Part shown: piece by piece, positions 30,842 through 40,623 of the stretch | Layout: each line of letters starts with the position of its first letter | Numbering within the stretch: position 1 is the stretch's first letter | DNA from: Enterobacter sp. RIT418 | GTDB lineage: Bacteria > Pseudomonadota > Gammaproteobacteria > Enterobacterales > Enterobacteriaceae | Assembly (NCBI RefSeq): GCF_003057745.1 | Contig: NZ_QBJD02000002.1 | Coordinates: 62,001 to 126,000 of the forward strand | Direction of reading: 5' to 3' | DNA length: 64,000 bases | Translations under genes and position numbers: made by a program | The notes under the pieces: generated by a model | The model's database searches: none | What the model was told of the DNA's origin: nothing | What the model saw: only the letters and a program-made list of their open reading frames with translations

Positions 30842-32656
30842 TCAGGCTCCTCGAGAAATCACAATCACCACCAGTACCGCCAGCTCGATCAGCGCCAGGC
30901 GGCGGAACAGCGCGGGCGCGGCGGCGCTCTGCCAGCCGGGGATCAGGCTGGCCGGGTTAAGCCAGCGGCGCAGCTTCAGCACGGCGGCAAAGTTCTCCTT
31001 CACCGGCATGGCGAAGCCGTGGGCGGTAATCACCATTGACTGTTCGTGTTCGTAGCCGCAGGCCCACGCCGCGCCGCGCGAGCGCGCGGGAAGCCGATCG
31101 CGCCTGAAGAACAGCATCAACACGAACGGCAGCAGCGGCGCGGCAATCAGCAGCAGCGCCATCATCGGCTGAGAAACGGCGGTATGCGCCGTCGCGAGCG
31201 GCAGAGGAATCGCGTTGCCCAGCAGCGGCAGCAGCCACGGCGCGGCCACGCCGCCCGCGATGCAGCACAGAGCGAGTGCGACAACGCTTATCGCCATCAG
31301 CAGCGGCGAGCAGCAGGCGTTTTCCGCTTCCCGCGTGCGCGGCGCGCCGAGGAAGGTCACGCCATAGACTTTCGCCATGCACATCACCGCCAGCGCCCCG
31401 GTGATCGCCAGCCCCACGGCCAGCAGCGGGCCAAGCAGGCGGGCGATAAACGCGTCGCTCTGGCCGAGCGCGAAGAAGGACTGGTAAATCACCCACTCTC
31501 CGGCAAAGCCGTTCAGCGGCGGCAGCGCCGCCATCGCCATCAGCCCCACCAGCATCGCAAGCGAAATGACCGGCATTTTCTTGCCGATGCCGCCGAGCTT
31601 TTCGATATCGCGATGGCCGGTGCGGAACCAGACGCTCCCCGCGCCGAGGAACAGCGTGCTTTTAAACAGGCTGTGGCTGATGAGGTGATACAGGCCGCCG
31701 ATGAACCCGGCGGCGATCAGCGCAGGCTGGCTGAGGGCCAGCCCGGCCACGCCCGCGCCGAGGCCCAGCAGAATAATGCCGATGTTTTCCAGCGTGTGGT
31801 ACGCCAGCAGGCGCTGGATGTTGTGCTCCATCAGCGCGTACAGCCCGCCGACGAACGCGGTGATCATCCCCGCGACAAGCAGCGCGATGCCCCACCACAG
31901 CGGCGGCTGGCCGCCCATCAGCGACAGCGTCAGAATGCCGAACAGGCCAACCTTCATCACCACCGTCGAGAACAGCGCGGCGGCGGGCGCGGAGGCATTG
32001 GCGTGCGCCTGCGGCACCCAGCCGTGGAGCGGGATAATCCCCGCAAGCAGGCCAAAGCCCGCGACGCCCAGCAGCCAGACGTCATTGCCCAGCGGCTGGC
32101 CTCTCAGCACGGCAAAATCCAGGGTGCCGAAACGCTGCCACACCAGCCAGCAGGCCAGCGCCAGCAGCAGCGTGCCGAGGCGGCCCAGCGCAAACCAGAG
32201 CTTGCCGGAGGCGCTGCAGCCCGTCAGGAATACGCCGCAGAGGGCCATAATTTCGGCCATCACCACCAGCGCCCCGAGGTTGCTGGCAATCACGGTTAAT
32301 ACCGCCGTCGCCATCAGCAGGTTAACCAGCAGGCCGTTGGCTTTGACGTGCTGGTGACGATGCCAGTCAATATTAAACAGGCTGATAAACAGCCCGCAAA
32401 GGCCAAACGTCACCAGCCAGATGGCGTTAAGCGGCGTGAGCAGAACCGTATGGCGAATCAGCGGCATTACCGCCTGGGCAGCGGTTCCGCCGAGCAGCAC
32501 CGCGCTGCCGGCAAACAGCGCCATCAGGCTGCCTGCCGCCCCGCCGATTCCGGCAATCCAGCCGCTCAGGCCCTTATGAAACGAGAACAGCAGCGCCAGC
32601 ACGGCGGCAGCGGCAAAGCACGCCACCGCGCCGTTAATCATGGATATCGCGTTCAT
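30842..32656 (-). CDS. hycC: Formate hydrogenlyase membrane subunit HycC
   Basis: 604 residues (E. coli 608), about 14-16 hydrophobic segments, an antiporter-like NuoL/M/N homologue. Typical stretches are HGWVPQAHANASAPAAALFS and YHTLENIGIILLGLGAG. It is the large proton-antiporter-like subunit of FHL-1, although proton pumping by FHL-1 is still debated. It overlaps hycB by four bases. Confidence 0.96.
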   Translation of the reverse strand: MNAISMINGAVACFAAAAVLALLFSFHKGLSGWIAGIGGAAGSLMALFAGSAVLLGGTAAQAVMPLIRHTVLLTPLNAIWLVTFGLCGLFISLFNIDWHRHQHVKANGLLVNLLMATAVLTVIASNLGALVVMAEIMALCGVFLTGCSASGKLWFALGRLGTLLLALACWLVWQRFGTLDFAVLRGQPLGNDVWLLGVAGFGLLAGIIPLHGWVPQAHANASAPAAALFSTVVMKVGLFGILTLSLMGGQPPLWWGIALLVAGMITAFVGGLYALMEHNIQRLLAYHTLENIGIILLGLGAGVAGLALSQPALIAAGFIGGLYHLISHSLFKSTLFLGAGSVWFRTGHRDIEKLGGIGKKMPVISLAMLVGLMAMAALPPLNGFAGEWVIYQSFFALGQSDAFIARLLGPLLAVGLAITGALAVMCMAKVYGVTFLGAPRTREAENACCSPLLMAISVVALALCCIAGGVAAPWLLPLLGNAIPLPLATAHTAVSQPMMALLLIAAPLLPFVLMLFFRRDRLPARSRGAAWACGYEHEQSMVITAHGFAMPVKENFAAVLKLRRWLNPASLIPGWQSAAAPALFRRLALIELAVLVVIVISRGA

Positions 32657-33261
32657 TTCGCCCCCTCCTGATGCGCCTGAAGCAGTGACAGATCGCCAAC
32701 GTCGGTATTGATCGTTAGCTCACGCTTGCGCCTGCTGGAGCGGGCGATGTCGCGAATGTTGACCAGAATCAGCGCCTTCGTCGGGCAAGTGCGCACGCAG
32801 GCCGGGCCTTGCTCATCAAAGCTGCACAGGTCGCACTTCACCGCCACGGCGCGCACGCCGGGCACCCAGTCCAGCAGCGTGCTGACGCGTGCGGGAGCCG
32901 GAGGCGCAGGCGGAGCCTTCGGCGAGTTGGCGTTCGCCGGGATATGCAGCGGGCGGCTGCCGGAAAACTCAATCGCCCCGAACGGGCAGGCAATGCCGCA
33001 CAGCTTGCAGCTTACGCACAGGCTTTCATTGAGCTGGACTGCGCCATCCGCGCGGGTGATGGCGTTAACGGGGCAGACGCCCGCGCAGGGGGCATCTTCA
33101 CAGTGGTGGCAGAGCTGCGGGGCAGACTCTTTTTCATTACGCATGACGCGAAGGCGCGGCATCGACTGCAGCCCGTGCAGGCGGTGCGTCTCCGAACACG
33201 CCGCTTCACAGGTGCGACAGCCAATACAGACCGTCGAGTCAGCAATTACAAAACGGTTCAC
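32653..33261 (-). CDS. hycB: Formate hydrogenlyase iron-sulfur subunit HycB
   Basis: 202 residues using GTG 33259-33261 (M/VNRFVIADSTVCIGC). AGAGG is suitably spaced before this GTG, whereas upstream in-frame ATGs at 33285 and 33315 lack one. K-12 HycB also begins MNRF. Four [4Fe-4S] clusters are indicated by CIGCRTCEAAC, CHHCEDAPCAGVC, CVSCKLCGIAC and CDLC...CVRTC. A proline/alanine-rich linker near residue 130 matches the family. It passes electrons from FdhF to HycE. Confidence 0.94.
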   Translation of the reverse strand: MNRFVIADSTVCIGCRTCEAACSETHRLHGLQSMPRLRVMRNEKESAPQLCHHCEDAPCAGVCPVNAITRADGAVQLNESLCVSCKLCGIACPFGAIEFSGSRPLHIPANANSPKAPPAPPAPARVSTLLDWVPGVRAVAVKCDLCSFDEQGPACVRTCPTKALILVNIRDIARSSRRKRELTINTDVGDLSLLQAHQEGAK

Positions 33262-33332
33262 CGGCAATCCTCTGGTGATAGTCATTTTTGACGAAAAAAT
33301 CTGTCTTATCGACACTTCTCGACACTGGATAA

Positions 33333-33797
33333 TCAGGCCACGCTGGCGGATGTACTTGTGGCGATAAGCTGCTTAAGGTTGACCGGGAGATCGTGCTCGA
33401 CCGCGGCGTACAGGCCGTTGTAAACCGGCGCGATTTTTTCCAGGTAATGCTCCAGCACCTGCTGGCGGTCGCGGTTGCTGACGTGCCCGTCGACCATGCC
33501 GTCGGCCATCAGCTCGGCCTGCGCAATGCGCTCCTTCTCACCCTCTTTCGTCTCGACGTAGTACTCGATGGTGTGGCTGTTGAAGGTGTCCGCCAGGGTG
33601 ACGTAAATCGTGAAGTGGTCGAACAGGACGAAGCGCATGTCGCCCTGCGCCGCGCAGCTTACGGCATGATGCAGGCGAGCCTTTGACAGGGTGATCCCCT
33701 GAACCAGCGCGTTGCAGTAAAGGTGCCATTGATCCTGAAGCTGATGGTGGCGCTGTGCGATGTAATCCGCTTTTTCGCTTATTTCCCAAATCGTCAT
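33333..33797 (-). CDS. hycA: Formate hydrogenlyase regulatory protein HycA
   Basis: 154 residues. In E. coli HycA opposes FhlA activation of the formate regulon by an unclear mechanism. The frame is intact and close to the E. coli protein, with no recognised catalytic motif. First gene of the hyc operon, expressed from the sigma54 promoter at 33832-33848. Confidence 0.93.
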   Translation of the reverse strand: MTIWEISEKADYIAQRHHQLQDQWHLYCNALVQGITLSKARLHHAVSCAAQGDMRFVLFDHFTIYVTLADTFNSHTIEYYVETKEGEKERIAQAELMADGMVDGHVSNRDRQQVLEHYLEKIAPVYNGLYAAVEHDLPVNLKQLIATSTSASVA

Positions 33798-33831
33798 AAA
33801 AGGTATCCGGTTAATGGAGATAGCAGCCGTA

Positions 33832-33848
33832 ATGCAGATTCCATGCCA
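33832..33848 (-). promoter_or_regulatory. sigma54 promoter of the hyc operon
   Basis: On the minus strand TGGCATGGAATCTGCAT has -24 GG and -12 GC exactly ten bases apart, 35 bases before hycA. FhlA bound to the adjacent region (33893-33942) is expected to activate it when formate is present. Confidence 0.9.
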
Positions 33849-33853
33849 GTTTT

Positions 33854-33866
33854 TAACCTATTGATT
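33854..33866. promoter_or_regulatory. IHF site in the hycA-hypA intergenic region
   Basis: TAACCTATTGATT fits the inverse of the IHF consensus (YAA-N4-TTGATW). It lies between the hyc sigma54 promoter and the FhlA-type region, where DNA bending would bring FhlA to the promoter. IHF is known to be needed for hyc expression in E. coli. Confidence 0.75.
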
Positions 33867-33892
33867 AGAATGTGTTTTTTAAATAACCCCGC

Positions 33893-33942
33893 TGTCATGA
33901 CGGTGATGTCGATGTGTCATTTCGACAGCGACGTCATCGTCA
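33893..33942. promoter_or_regulatory. FhlA upstream activating region shared by hyc and hyp
   Basis: A run of overlapping TGTCATGAC, GATGTCGATGTGTCATTTCG and GACGTCATCGTCA sequences forms several TGTC/GACA-type dyads midway between two divergent sigma54 promoters. The last part repeats one arm of the palindrome upstream of hydN. The function is inferred from position and the E. coli locus. Confidence 0.75.
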
Positions 33943-33962
33943 CGCCCTAACGTAAATTAAGC

Positions 33963-33978
33963 TGGCACCGTTATTGCA
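33963..33978 (+). promoter_or_regulatory. sigma54 promoter of hypABCDE
   Basis: TGGCACCGTTATTGCA matches the sigma54 consensus at every key base, with -24 GG and -12 GC ten bases apart, 30 bases before hypA. In E. coli hypBCDE also has an FNR promoter inside hypA; I did not find a convincing FNR site there. Confidence 0.93.
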
Positions 33979-34007
33979 TTAAGCCTTCCCGTTATTAAGG
34001 AGGCGTC

Positions 34008-34358
34008 ATGCACGAAATCACCCTCTGCCAGCGGGCGCTGGAGCTTATCGAACAGCAGGCAGTGCAAAACCACGCGAAACGCGTTACCGGGGTATGGCTG
34101 AAAATCGGCGCGTTTTCCTGCGTCGAAACCAGCGCCCTCACCTTCTGCTTTGAGCTGGTGTGCCGCGGCACGCTGGCGGAAGGCTGCGAACTTCATATCG
34201 AAGAGCAGCAGGCGGAGTGCTGGTGCCCAGAGTGCCAGCAGTACGTCACCCTGCTGTCATCAAAGGTCCAGCGCTGCCCCCGGTGCCAACGCGCCGGGCT
34301 GCGCATCGTGGCGGATGACGGCATGCAGATCCAACGTCTCGAAATCGAGAGGGAGTAA
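34008..34358 (+). CDS. hypA: Hydrogenase nickel insertion protein HypA
   Basis: 116 residues with AAGGAGG upstream of ATG 34008. The N-terminal MHEITLCQRAL includes the nickel-binding His2. The zinc domain has CWCPECQQ and CPRCQRAG in the second half. With HypB it delivers nickel to HycE. First gene of hypABCDE. Confidence 0.97.
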   Translation: MHEITLCQRALELIEQQAVQNHAKRVTGVWLKIGAFSCVETSALTFCFELVCRGTLAEGCELHIEEQQAECWCPECQQYVTLLSSKVQRCPRCQRAGLRIVADDGMQIQRLEIERE

Positions 34359-34361
34359 CCT

Positions 34362-35225
34362 ATGTGCAGTACCTGCGGTTGCGCTGAAGGCAACCTGTAT
34401 ATTGAAGGGGATGAACATCGCCCCCACTCCGCGTTTCGCTCCGCGCCCTTTTCACCCGCGCCGCGTCCGGCTGCGGCATTGACCGGCCTGACCTTCACGC
34501 CTCGGCAATCCGCTGCGGGCGATCTGCACTACGGCCACGGGGAAGCCGGAACCCACGCGCCGGGCATCAGCCAGCGCCAGATGCTGGACGTTGAAATCAA
34601 CGTGCTCGACAAGAACAACCGGCTGGCGGCCCGCAACCGCGCCCGCTTCGCCGCCCGCCAGCAGCTGGTGCTGAACCTGGTCTCCAGCCCCGGCTCCGGC
34701 AAAACCACGCTGCTGACCGAGACCCTGAAGCGGCTGAACGCCCGCGTCTCCTGCGCGGTCATTGAGGGCGACCAGCAAACCGTCAACGACGCCGCGCGCA
34801 TTCGCGAAACCGGCACGCCCGCCATTCAGGTGAATACCGGTAAAGGCTGCCATCTCGACGCACAGATGATTGCCGATGCCGCGCCGCGCCTGCCGCTGGC
34901 GGATAACGGCATTCTCTTTATCGAGAACGTCGGCAACCTGGTGTGCCCGGCGAGCTTCGACCTTGGCGAGCGGCATAAGGTCGCGGTGCTCTCCGTGACC
35001 GAAGGTGAGGACAAGCCGCTGAAATATCCGCACATGTTTGCCGCCGCCTCGCTGATGCTGCTGAACAAGATCGACCTGCTGCCGTACCTCAACTTCGACG
35101 TGGACAAGTGCCTGGCGTACGCGCGCGAAGTAAATCCTGACATTGATATCCTGCTGGTGTCCGCCACGCGCGGCGACGGCATGGACGCCTGGCTTAGCTG
35201 GCTGGAGAACGAACGATGTGCATAG
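34362..35225 (+). CDS. hypB: Hydrogenase nickel incorporation GTPase HypB
   Basis: 287 residues. The N-terminal high-affinity nickel motif is [10 protein letters not shown] (Cys2, Cys5, Cys7). The linker is histidine-poor as in E. coli. The G domain has Walker [12 protein letters not shown], switch/ENVGN segments and [10 protein letters not shown] (NKxD). It donates nickel with HypA and SlyD. It overlaps hypC by ten bases. Confidence 0.97.
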   Translation: MCSTCGCAEGNLYIEGDEHRPHSAFRSAPFSPAPRPAAALTGLTFTPRQSAAGDLHYGHGEAGTHAPGISQRQMLDVEINVLDKNNRLAARNRARFAARQQLVLNLVSSPGSGKTTLLTETLKRLNARVSCAVIEGDQQTVNDAARIRETGTPAIQVNTGKGCHLDAQMIADAAPRLPLADNGILFIENVGNLVCPASFDLGERHKVAVLSVTEGEDKPLKYPHMFAAASLMLLNKIDLLPYLNFDVDKCLAYAREVNPDIDILLVSATRGDGMDAWLSWLENERCA

Positions 35226-35488
35226 GCGTACCGGGGCAAATCCGTTCCATTGAGGGAAATCAGGCAAAGGTGGACGTCTGCGGCGTGCTGCGCGATGTCG
35301 ATCTCACGCTGGTGGGCGACCGGGATGAATCCGGCGCCTCGCGGCTGGGCCAGTGGGTGCTGGTTCACGTGGGCTTTGCCATGAGCGTGATTAACGAAGC
35401 GGAAGCGCGCGACACGCTCGAAGCGCTGCAAAATATGTTCGACGTCGAGCCTGACGTGGGCGCGCTGCTGTACGGCGAGGAGCGGTGA
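35216..35488 (+). CDS. hypC: Hydrogenase maturation chaperone HypC
   Basis: 90 residues, the E. coli length. Cys2 in MCIGVPGQI binds HypD and the immature large subunit while carrying the Fe(CN)2CO group. The start lies inside the end of hypB, so translation is coupled. Confidence 0.97.
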   Translation: MCIGVPGQIRSIEGNQAKVDVCGVLRDVDLTLVGDRDESGASRLGQWVLVHVGFAMSVINEAEARDTLEALQNMFDVEPDVGALLYGEER

Positions 35489-35491
35489 TCC

Positions 35492-36613
35492 ATGCGTTAC
35501 GTTGACGAATACCGCGCGCCGGAGCGGGTCATGCGGCTTATCGAACGGCTGAAAAAACGCGCCGCCCTGCTGGACTACACCGCACAGCGGCCGCTGCGAA
35601 TTATGGAGGTCTGCGGCGGGCACACCCATGCTATCTTCAAGTTTGGCCTCGACCAGCTGCTGCCGGAAAACATCGAGTTCATCCACGGCCCCGGCTGCCC
35701 GGTCTGCGTGCTGCCGATGGGCCGCATCGACAGCTGCATTGAGATTGCCAGCCAGCCCGACGTCATCTTCTGCACTTTTGGCGACGCGATGCGCGTACCG
35801 GGTAAAAATGGCTCTCTGCTTCAGGCCAAAGCGCGCGGAGCGGACGTGCGAATCGTGTACTCGCCGATGGACGCCCTCAACCTGGCAGCGGCAAACCCGA
35901 TGCGCAAGGTGGTCTTTTTTGGGCTCGGTTTTGAAACCACCATGCCCGCAACTGCGATCACGCTCCAGCAGGCGAAAGCCCGCGGCAGCAAAAACTTTTT
36001 CTTTTTCTGCCAGCACATTACGCTGATACCCACGCTGCGCAGCCTGCTGGCAGAGCCGGGAAACGGCATCGACGCCTTTCTGGCCCCCGGCCACGTCAGC
36101 ATGGTCATCGGCACCGAGGCCTACGGCTTCATCGCTGACGATTACCGTCGCCCGTTAGTGGTTGCCGGATTCGAACCCCTTGATCTACTGCAAGGCGTAC
36201 TGATGCTGGTTGAGCAGAAAATAGCGGCCCTGAGCGTGGTGGAAAACCAGTACCGGCGCGTGGTGCCGGACGGCGGAAATATTCACGCCCGCCGGGCGAT
36301 TGCCGATGTGTTTACGGTAGAGGGCGACAGCGAGTGGCGCGGGCTGGGGCTGATTGCCGAATCCGGCGTTCACCTGAGGCCCGCGTACCGCCAGTTTGAC
36401 GCCGAAACGCACTTTCGCCCGCACCCGCAGCAGGTGTGCGACGATCCCCGCGCGCGCTGCGGCGAGGTGCTCACCGGCAAATGCAAGCCTCATCAATGCC
36501 CGTTACTGGGTAAAACCTGTAACCCGCAGACCGCCTTCGGCGCGCTGATGGTCTCCTCCGAAGGAGCCTGCGCCGCGTGGTATCAGTATCGCAATCAGGA
36601 GTGTGAAGCATGA
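35492..36613 (+). CDS. hypD: Hydrogenase maturation protein HypD
   Basis: 373 residues, the E. coli length. It forms the scaffold on which Fe(CN)2CO is built with HypC and HypE. Cys41 in MEVCGGHTHAI and the GPGCPVC motif (Cys69, Cys72) are present. The C-terminal [4Fe-4S] cysteines lie in CKPHQCPLLGKTC. It overlaps hypE by four bases. Confidence 0.97.
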   Translation: MRYVDEYRAPERVMRLIERLKKRAALLDYTAQRPLRIMEVCGGHTHAIFKFGLDQLLPENIEFIHGPGCPVCVLPMGRIDSCIEIASQPDVIFCTFGDAMRVPGKNGSLLQAKARGADVRIVYSPMDALNLAAANPMRKVVFFGLGFETTMPATAITLQQAKARGSKNFFFFCQHITLIPTLRSLLAEPGNGIDAFLAPGHVSMVIGTEAYGFIADDYRRPLVVAGFEPLDLLQGVLMLVEQKIAALSVVENQYRRVVPDGGNIHARRAIADVFTVEGDSEWRGLGLIAESGVHLRPAYRQFDAETHFRPHPQQVCDDPRARCGEVLTGKCKPHQCPLLGKTCNPQTAFGALMVSSEGACAAWYQYRNQECEA

Positions 36614-37620
36614 ACACGGTGGAAATGGCGCACGGCAGCGGCGGTAAGGCGATGCAGCAGCTGATCAATCAGCTGTTTATGGAGGCGTTTAACAACCCGT
36701 GGCTGGCGGAGCAGGAAGACCAGGCGCGCCTCTCTCTCTCCACGCTCACCGCGCGCGGCGACAGGCTGGCGTTTTCTACGGACAGCTACGTCATCGACCC
36801 GCTGTTTTTCCCCGGCGGCGATATCGGCAAGCTGGCCGTCTGCGGGACGGCGAACGACGTGGCCGTCAGCGGCGCGGTGCCCCAGTATCTCTCGTGCGGT
36901 TTTATCCTCGAAGAGGGCCTGCCGATGGAGACGCTTAAAGCGGTCGTCGGGAGCATGGCGCACACCGCGCGCGAGGCGGGCATCGCGATCGTGACCGGCG
37001 ACACCAAGGTGGTACAGCGCGGCGCGGCGGATAAGCTGTTTATCAACACCGCCGGAATGGGGGCGATCCCCGCCGACGTTCACTGGGGCGCACGGCACCT
37101 GTCCCCCGGCGACGTGCTGCTGGCCAGCGGAACGCTCGGCTGCCACGGCGCGACCATTCTGAACCTGCGCGAAGGGCTGGGGCTGGACGGTGCGCTTCGC
37201 AGCGACTGCGCGGTGCTGACGCCGCTGATTCAGGCGCTGCGCGCGGTACCGGGCGTGAAGGCGATGCGCGATGCCACCCGCGGCGGCGTGAACGCCGTGG
37301 CGCACGAGTTTGCCGCCAGCAGCGGTTTTGGCGTTGAGCTGAGCGAGCGCAGCCTGCCCGTGAAGCAGGAGGTGCGCGGGCTGTGCGAGCTGCTCGGCCT
37401 CGATCCGCTAAACTTCGCTAACGAAGGCAAGCTGGTGATCGGCGTGGAGCGCCAGGCGGCTGACGCCGTGCTGTCGACGCTGCGCGCCCATCCTTTAGGA
37501 AAGGAGGCCGCCATGATTGGTGAGGTGGTTGAACGCAAAGGGGTACGCCTGGCCGGGCTTTACGGCGTCAAGCGTACGCTCGATCTGCCGCACGCGGAGC
37601 CGTTACCGCGAATCTGCTAG
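36610..37620 (+). CDS. hypE: Hydrogenase maturation protein HypE
   Basis: 336 residues ending PRIC; the terminal cysteine is carbamoylated by HypF and dehydrated to thiocyanate, giving the CN ligand. The PurM-like ATP-binding motifs FSTDSYVIDPLFFPGGDIGK and VSGDTKVV-like VTGDTKVVQRG are visible. The usual start overlaps hypD. Confidence 0.97.
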   Translation: MNTVEMAHGSGGKAMQQLINQLFMEAFNNPWLAEQEDQARLSLSTLTARGDRLAFSTDSYVIDPLFFPGGDIGKLAVCGTANDVAVSGAVPQYLSCGFILEEGLPMETLKAVVGSMAHTAREAGIAIVTGDTKVVQRGAADKLFINTAGMGAIPADVHWGARHLSPGDVLLASGTLGCHGATILNLREGLGLDGALRSDCAVLTPLIQALRAVPGVKAMRDATRGGVNAVAHEFAASSGFGVELSERSLPVKQEVRGLCELLGLDPLNFANEGKLVIGVERQAADAVLSTLRAHPLGKEAAMIGEVVERKGVRLAGLYGVKRTLDLPHAEPLPRIC

Positions 37621-37680
37621 AGCCGCGCCATAAGCGGCCAGCGCTGTTTTTATTTTTGCCAGTTTCTATTGGAAAGCAAT

Positions 37681-39753
37681 ATGCCGTATACACCGATGAG
37701 CGATCTTGGGCAGCAGGGCCTGTTTGACATCACGCGCACACTTTTACAGCAGCCCGATCTCGGCTCGCTGAGCGATACCCTGACGCGGCTGGTCAGGCAG
37801 TCCGCGCTGGCGGACAGCGCCGCCATTGTGCTCTGGCACGGCGGGACGCAGCGTGCAAGCTACTACTCAACGCGTGAGAACGGAAAAGTCTTTGAATATG
37901 AAGACGAAACCTATCTGGCGCACGGCCCGGTGCGCCGCCTTCTCTCACGCCCGGAAGCGCTGCACTGCAGCTTCGATGAATTTCAGCAGGCCTGGCCAAG
38001 GCTCGCCGAAAGCCCTCTTTATCAGCCTTTCGGCCACTACAGCCTGCTGCCGCTGGCAGTCGATGGGCGAATTTTTGGCGGCTGCGAATTTATCCGCACC
38101 ACCCATCAGCCGTGGAGCGAGGCGGAGTATGAGCGGCTGCACACCTTTACCCAGATTGTCGCCGTCGTCGCGGAGCAGATCCAAAGCCGCGTCAGCAACA
38201 ACGTCGATTACGATCTGCTGAGCCGCGAGCGCGATAACTTTCGCATTCTGGTGGCCATCACCAACGCCGTGCTGTCCCGGCTCGACATGGACGAGCTGGT
38301 CAGCGAAGTGTCGAAAGAGATCCACCACTATTTCAAAATCGACGCCATCAGCATTGCGCTGCGCGGCCACCGCAAGGGCAAGCTGAATATTTACTCCACC
38401 CACTATCTTGATGAAGAGAACCCGGCGCACGAGCAGAGCGAGGTGGACGAAGCGGGAACCCTGTCCGAGCGGGTCTTTAAAAGCAAAGAGATCCTGCTGC
38501 TAAACCTGAGCGAGCGCGACGCGCTGGCTCCCTACGAGCGGATGCTGTTTAACACCTGGGGTAATAAAATCCAGACGCTGTGCCTGCTGCCGCTGATGTC
38601 CGGCGATACCATGCTCGGCGTGCTGAAGCTGGCGCAGTGCGACGAGGCCGTATTCACCACCGCCAACCTCAAGCTACTGCGCCAGATTGCCGAACGCATC
38701 TCTATTGCGCTGGATAATGCGCTGGCCTATCAGGAGATCCACCGCCTGAAAGAGCGGCTGGTGGATGAAAACCTGGCGCTGACCGAACAGCTGAACAACG
38801 TGGACAGCGAGTTCGGCGAAATCATCGGGCGCAGCGACGCGATGTACAGCGTGCTGAAGCAGGTTGAAATGGTGGCGCAGAGCGACAGCACGGTGCTGAT
38901 CCTCGGCGAAACCGGGACGGGTAAGGAGCTGATTGCCCGCGCCATCCACAATTTAAGCAACCGCAACAGCCGCCGCATGGTGAAGATGAACTGTGCAGCC
39001 ATGCCCGCAGGCCTGCTGGAAAGCGATCTCTTTGGCCACGAGCGCGGCGCGTTTACCGGCGCCAGCAGCCAGCGGCTGGGGCGCTTTGAGCTGGCGGATA
39101 AAAGCTCGCTGTTCCTGGACGAAGTGGGCGATATGCCGCTGGAGCTGCAGCCGAAGCTGCTTCGCGTCCTGCAGGAGCAGGAATTTGAGCGCCTCGGCAG
39201 CAATAAGCTGATCCGGACGGACGTGCGCTTAATCGCCGCCACCAACCGCGATCTGAAAAAAATGGTCGCCGACCGCGAGTTTCGCAGCGACCTCTACTAC
39301 CGCCTGAACGTGTTTCCGATTTGCCTGCCGCCGCTGCGCGAGCGCCCGGAGGATATCCCGCTGCTGGTCAAAGCGTTTACCGCCAAAATTGCCCGCCGCA
39401 TGGGGCGCAACATCGACAGTATTCCCGCCGAGACCTTACGCATCCTCTCGTCCATGGACTGGCCTGGCAACGTGCGCGAGCTGGAAAACGTTATCGAACG
39501 TGCGGTACTGCTGACGCGCGGCAGCGTGCTGCAGCTTTCGCTGCCTGAAGTGTCGCTGCCGGAGGCGCCAATGGCCGCAACGGACGTGGCGCGAGAAGGT
39601 GAGGACGAATATCAGCTGATTATGCGCGTGCTCAAAGAGACGAACGGCGTTGTCGCGGGGCCGAAAGGGGCCGCGCAGCGTCTTGGACTGAAGCGCACGA
39701 CGCTGCTGTCGCGCATGAAGCGTCTGGGCATTGATAAAGAGAGCCTGGCGTAG
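37681..39753 (+). CDS. fhlA: Formate hydrogenlyase transcriptional activator FhlA
   Basis: 690 residues from ATG 37681 ([13 protein letters not shown]); an ATG 12 bases earlier is unlikely because GGAAAGC lies directly upstream of the inner start. The N-terminal half has two GAF-like formate-sensing domains. The AAA+ domain has Walker A GETGTGKE, the sigma54 loop GAFTGA and [10 protein letters not shown]-terminal HTH ([20 protein letters not shown]) binds the formate regulon enhancers. It activates hyc, hyp, hydN and fdhF with sigma54. It is separated from hypE by 60 bases. Confidence 0.98.
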   Translation: MPYTPMSDLGQQGLFDITRTLLQQPDLGSLSDTLTRLVRQSALADSAAIVLWHGGTQRASYYSTRENGKVFEYEDETYLAHGPVRRLLSRPEALHCSFDEFQQAWPRLAESPLYQPFGHYSLLPLAVDGRIFGGCEFIRTTHQPWSEAEYERLHTFTQIVAVVAEQIQSRVSNNVDYDLLSRERDNFRILVAITNAVLSRLDMDELVSEVSKEIHHYFKIDAISIALRGHRKGKLNIYSTHYLDEENPAHEQSEVDEAGTLSERVFKSKEILLLNLSERDALAPYERMLFNTWGNKIQTLCLLPLMSGDTMLGVLKLAQCDEAVFTTANLKLLRQIAERISIALDNALAYQEIHRLKERLVDENLALTEQLNNVDSEFGEIIGRSDAMYSVLKQVEMVAQSDSTVLILGETGTGKELIARAIHNLSNRNSRRMVKMNCAAMPAGLLESDLFGHERGAFTGASSQRLGRFELADKSSLFLDEVGDMPLELQPKLLRVLQEQEFERLGSNKLIRTDVRLIAATNRDLKKMVADREFRSDLYYRLNVFPICLPPLRERPEDIPLLVKAFTAKIARRMGRNIDSIPAETLRILSSMDWPGNVRELENVIERAVLLTRGSVLQLSLPEVSLPEAPMAATDVAREGEDEYQLIMRVLKETNGVVAGPKGAAQRLGLKRTTLLSRMKRLGIDKESLA

Positions 39754-39759
39754 CCGTCG

Positions 39760-40104
39760 CTACTTTTTAGGGCGGTATTTTTCCGGCAGTTCCGGCACCG
39801 GGCGGCGATCGTCAATCAGATGACGAAGCGTCAAGATCGGGTGCCGCCACAGCATACGCGGCCCCGCCCAGCGCATCACCTGCTTCATCTCTTCCCGCTT
39901 TGCGGGCGGGTAGCAGTGAACCGGGCACTGCTTACAGGCGGGCTTTTCCTCACCAAAAACACATTTATCCAGACGCTTATCGGCGTAAGCCCGGAGCGCC
40001 TGGTAATGCCCCTCTTCTTCCACGGCCTGCGGGCACTGCTTTTCATACAGGGCGATCATTTTAGCGATCGTCTTTTTTTCACGTGCGATGCGTTTCCCGG
40101 ACAT
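39760..40104 (-). CDS. ygbA: YgbA, nitrous-oxide-stimulated promoter family protein
   Basis: 114 residues (E. coli 117). Small basic protein with a cysteine group CVFGEEKPACKQCPVHC near residues 48-64, suggesting metal binding. It belongs to an NO-responsive family; in E. coli ygbA is repressed by NsrR. A possible weak NsrR-like sequence (CTATGCATGTTTTAAAG on the minus strand) lies at about 40118-40134. Function is unknown. It is convergent with fhlA and separated from it by six bases. Confidence 0.85.
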   Translation of the reverse strand: MSGKRIAREKKTIAKMIALYEKQCPQAVEEEGHYQALRAYADKRLDKCVFGEEKPACKQCPVHCYPPAKREEMKQVMRWAGPRMLWRHPILTLRHLIDDRRPVPELPEKYRPKK

Positions 40105-40279
40105 AGGTCATTACCCCTTTAAAACATGCATAGATAATACCTCTTTAAGAAGCCGTTTTCAGGTGTTGCATTTTATTTTCTGAAGACGCCTTCCAGTTTT
40201 GGGCCGACTCAGCGAGAGAATTACGGGTATTTTATACAGGCATCAAGAACCAGCGCTGCACGTATAAACCGGAGGCCGT

Positions 40280-40510
40280 ATGCCAGAGATCGTCATCCCC
40301 AAATCCTATCGCCGCCTGAAGGTCGGCTATTTCAGAAAACGCCATGAAGATCGTAAAACGAAAATCCCAACGCGCTACAGCGTTCACGCTGCGCTGAGCT
40401 TAAAAGGCGACTGGCTTGAAAAGGCAGGATTTACCACAAATTCGCAGGTTCGGGTGGGCGTTGAGCACGGAAAAATCGTCATCGAACTCATGCCGGAAGG
40501 CGTCTCGTAA
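40280..40510 (+). CDS. SymE-like small protein
   Basis: 76 residues after a good GGAGG site. The C-terminal half, SLKGDWLEKAGFTTNSQVRV then VEHGKIVIELM, aligns with the LKGQWLEAAGF...GCIVL region of E. coli SymE, a SpoVT/AbrB-related toxin that acts on nucleic acids and is normally kept in check by the antisense RNA SymR and LexA. It is shorter at the C-terminus than SymE (113 residues). I found no convincing LexA box and no clear antisense promoter, so it may be toxin, orphan or regulatory protein. It lies between ygbA and mutS, a variable border. Confidence 0.65.
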   Translation: MPEIVIPKSYRRLKVGYFRKRHEDRKTKIPTRYSVHAALSLKGDWLEKAGFTTNSQVRVGVEHGKIVIELMPEGVS

Positions 40511-40623
40511 AGTCGCGACTTTTTTCTGCGCGGGGCTATTTTTTCATGCGACAATAGAGGAAACCAGCGGCCACCGAGCCGTATAAAGAACATCATTATC
40601 AAAGAAATGGATATCATAACTCC

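Noticed and set aside
31046..32299. Plus-strand 417-residue ORF opposite hycC
   Set aside because: Composition is that of complementary-strand translation (Arg, Gln, Ala) without any family signal.
40105..40279. NsrR operator upstream of ygbA
   Set aside because: Only a weak partial match; mentioned under ygbA but not called as a site.
40250..40400. SymR-like antisense promoter against the SymE-like gene
   Set aside because: No -35/-10 pair with acceptable spacing was found on the minus strand; left as a test only.
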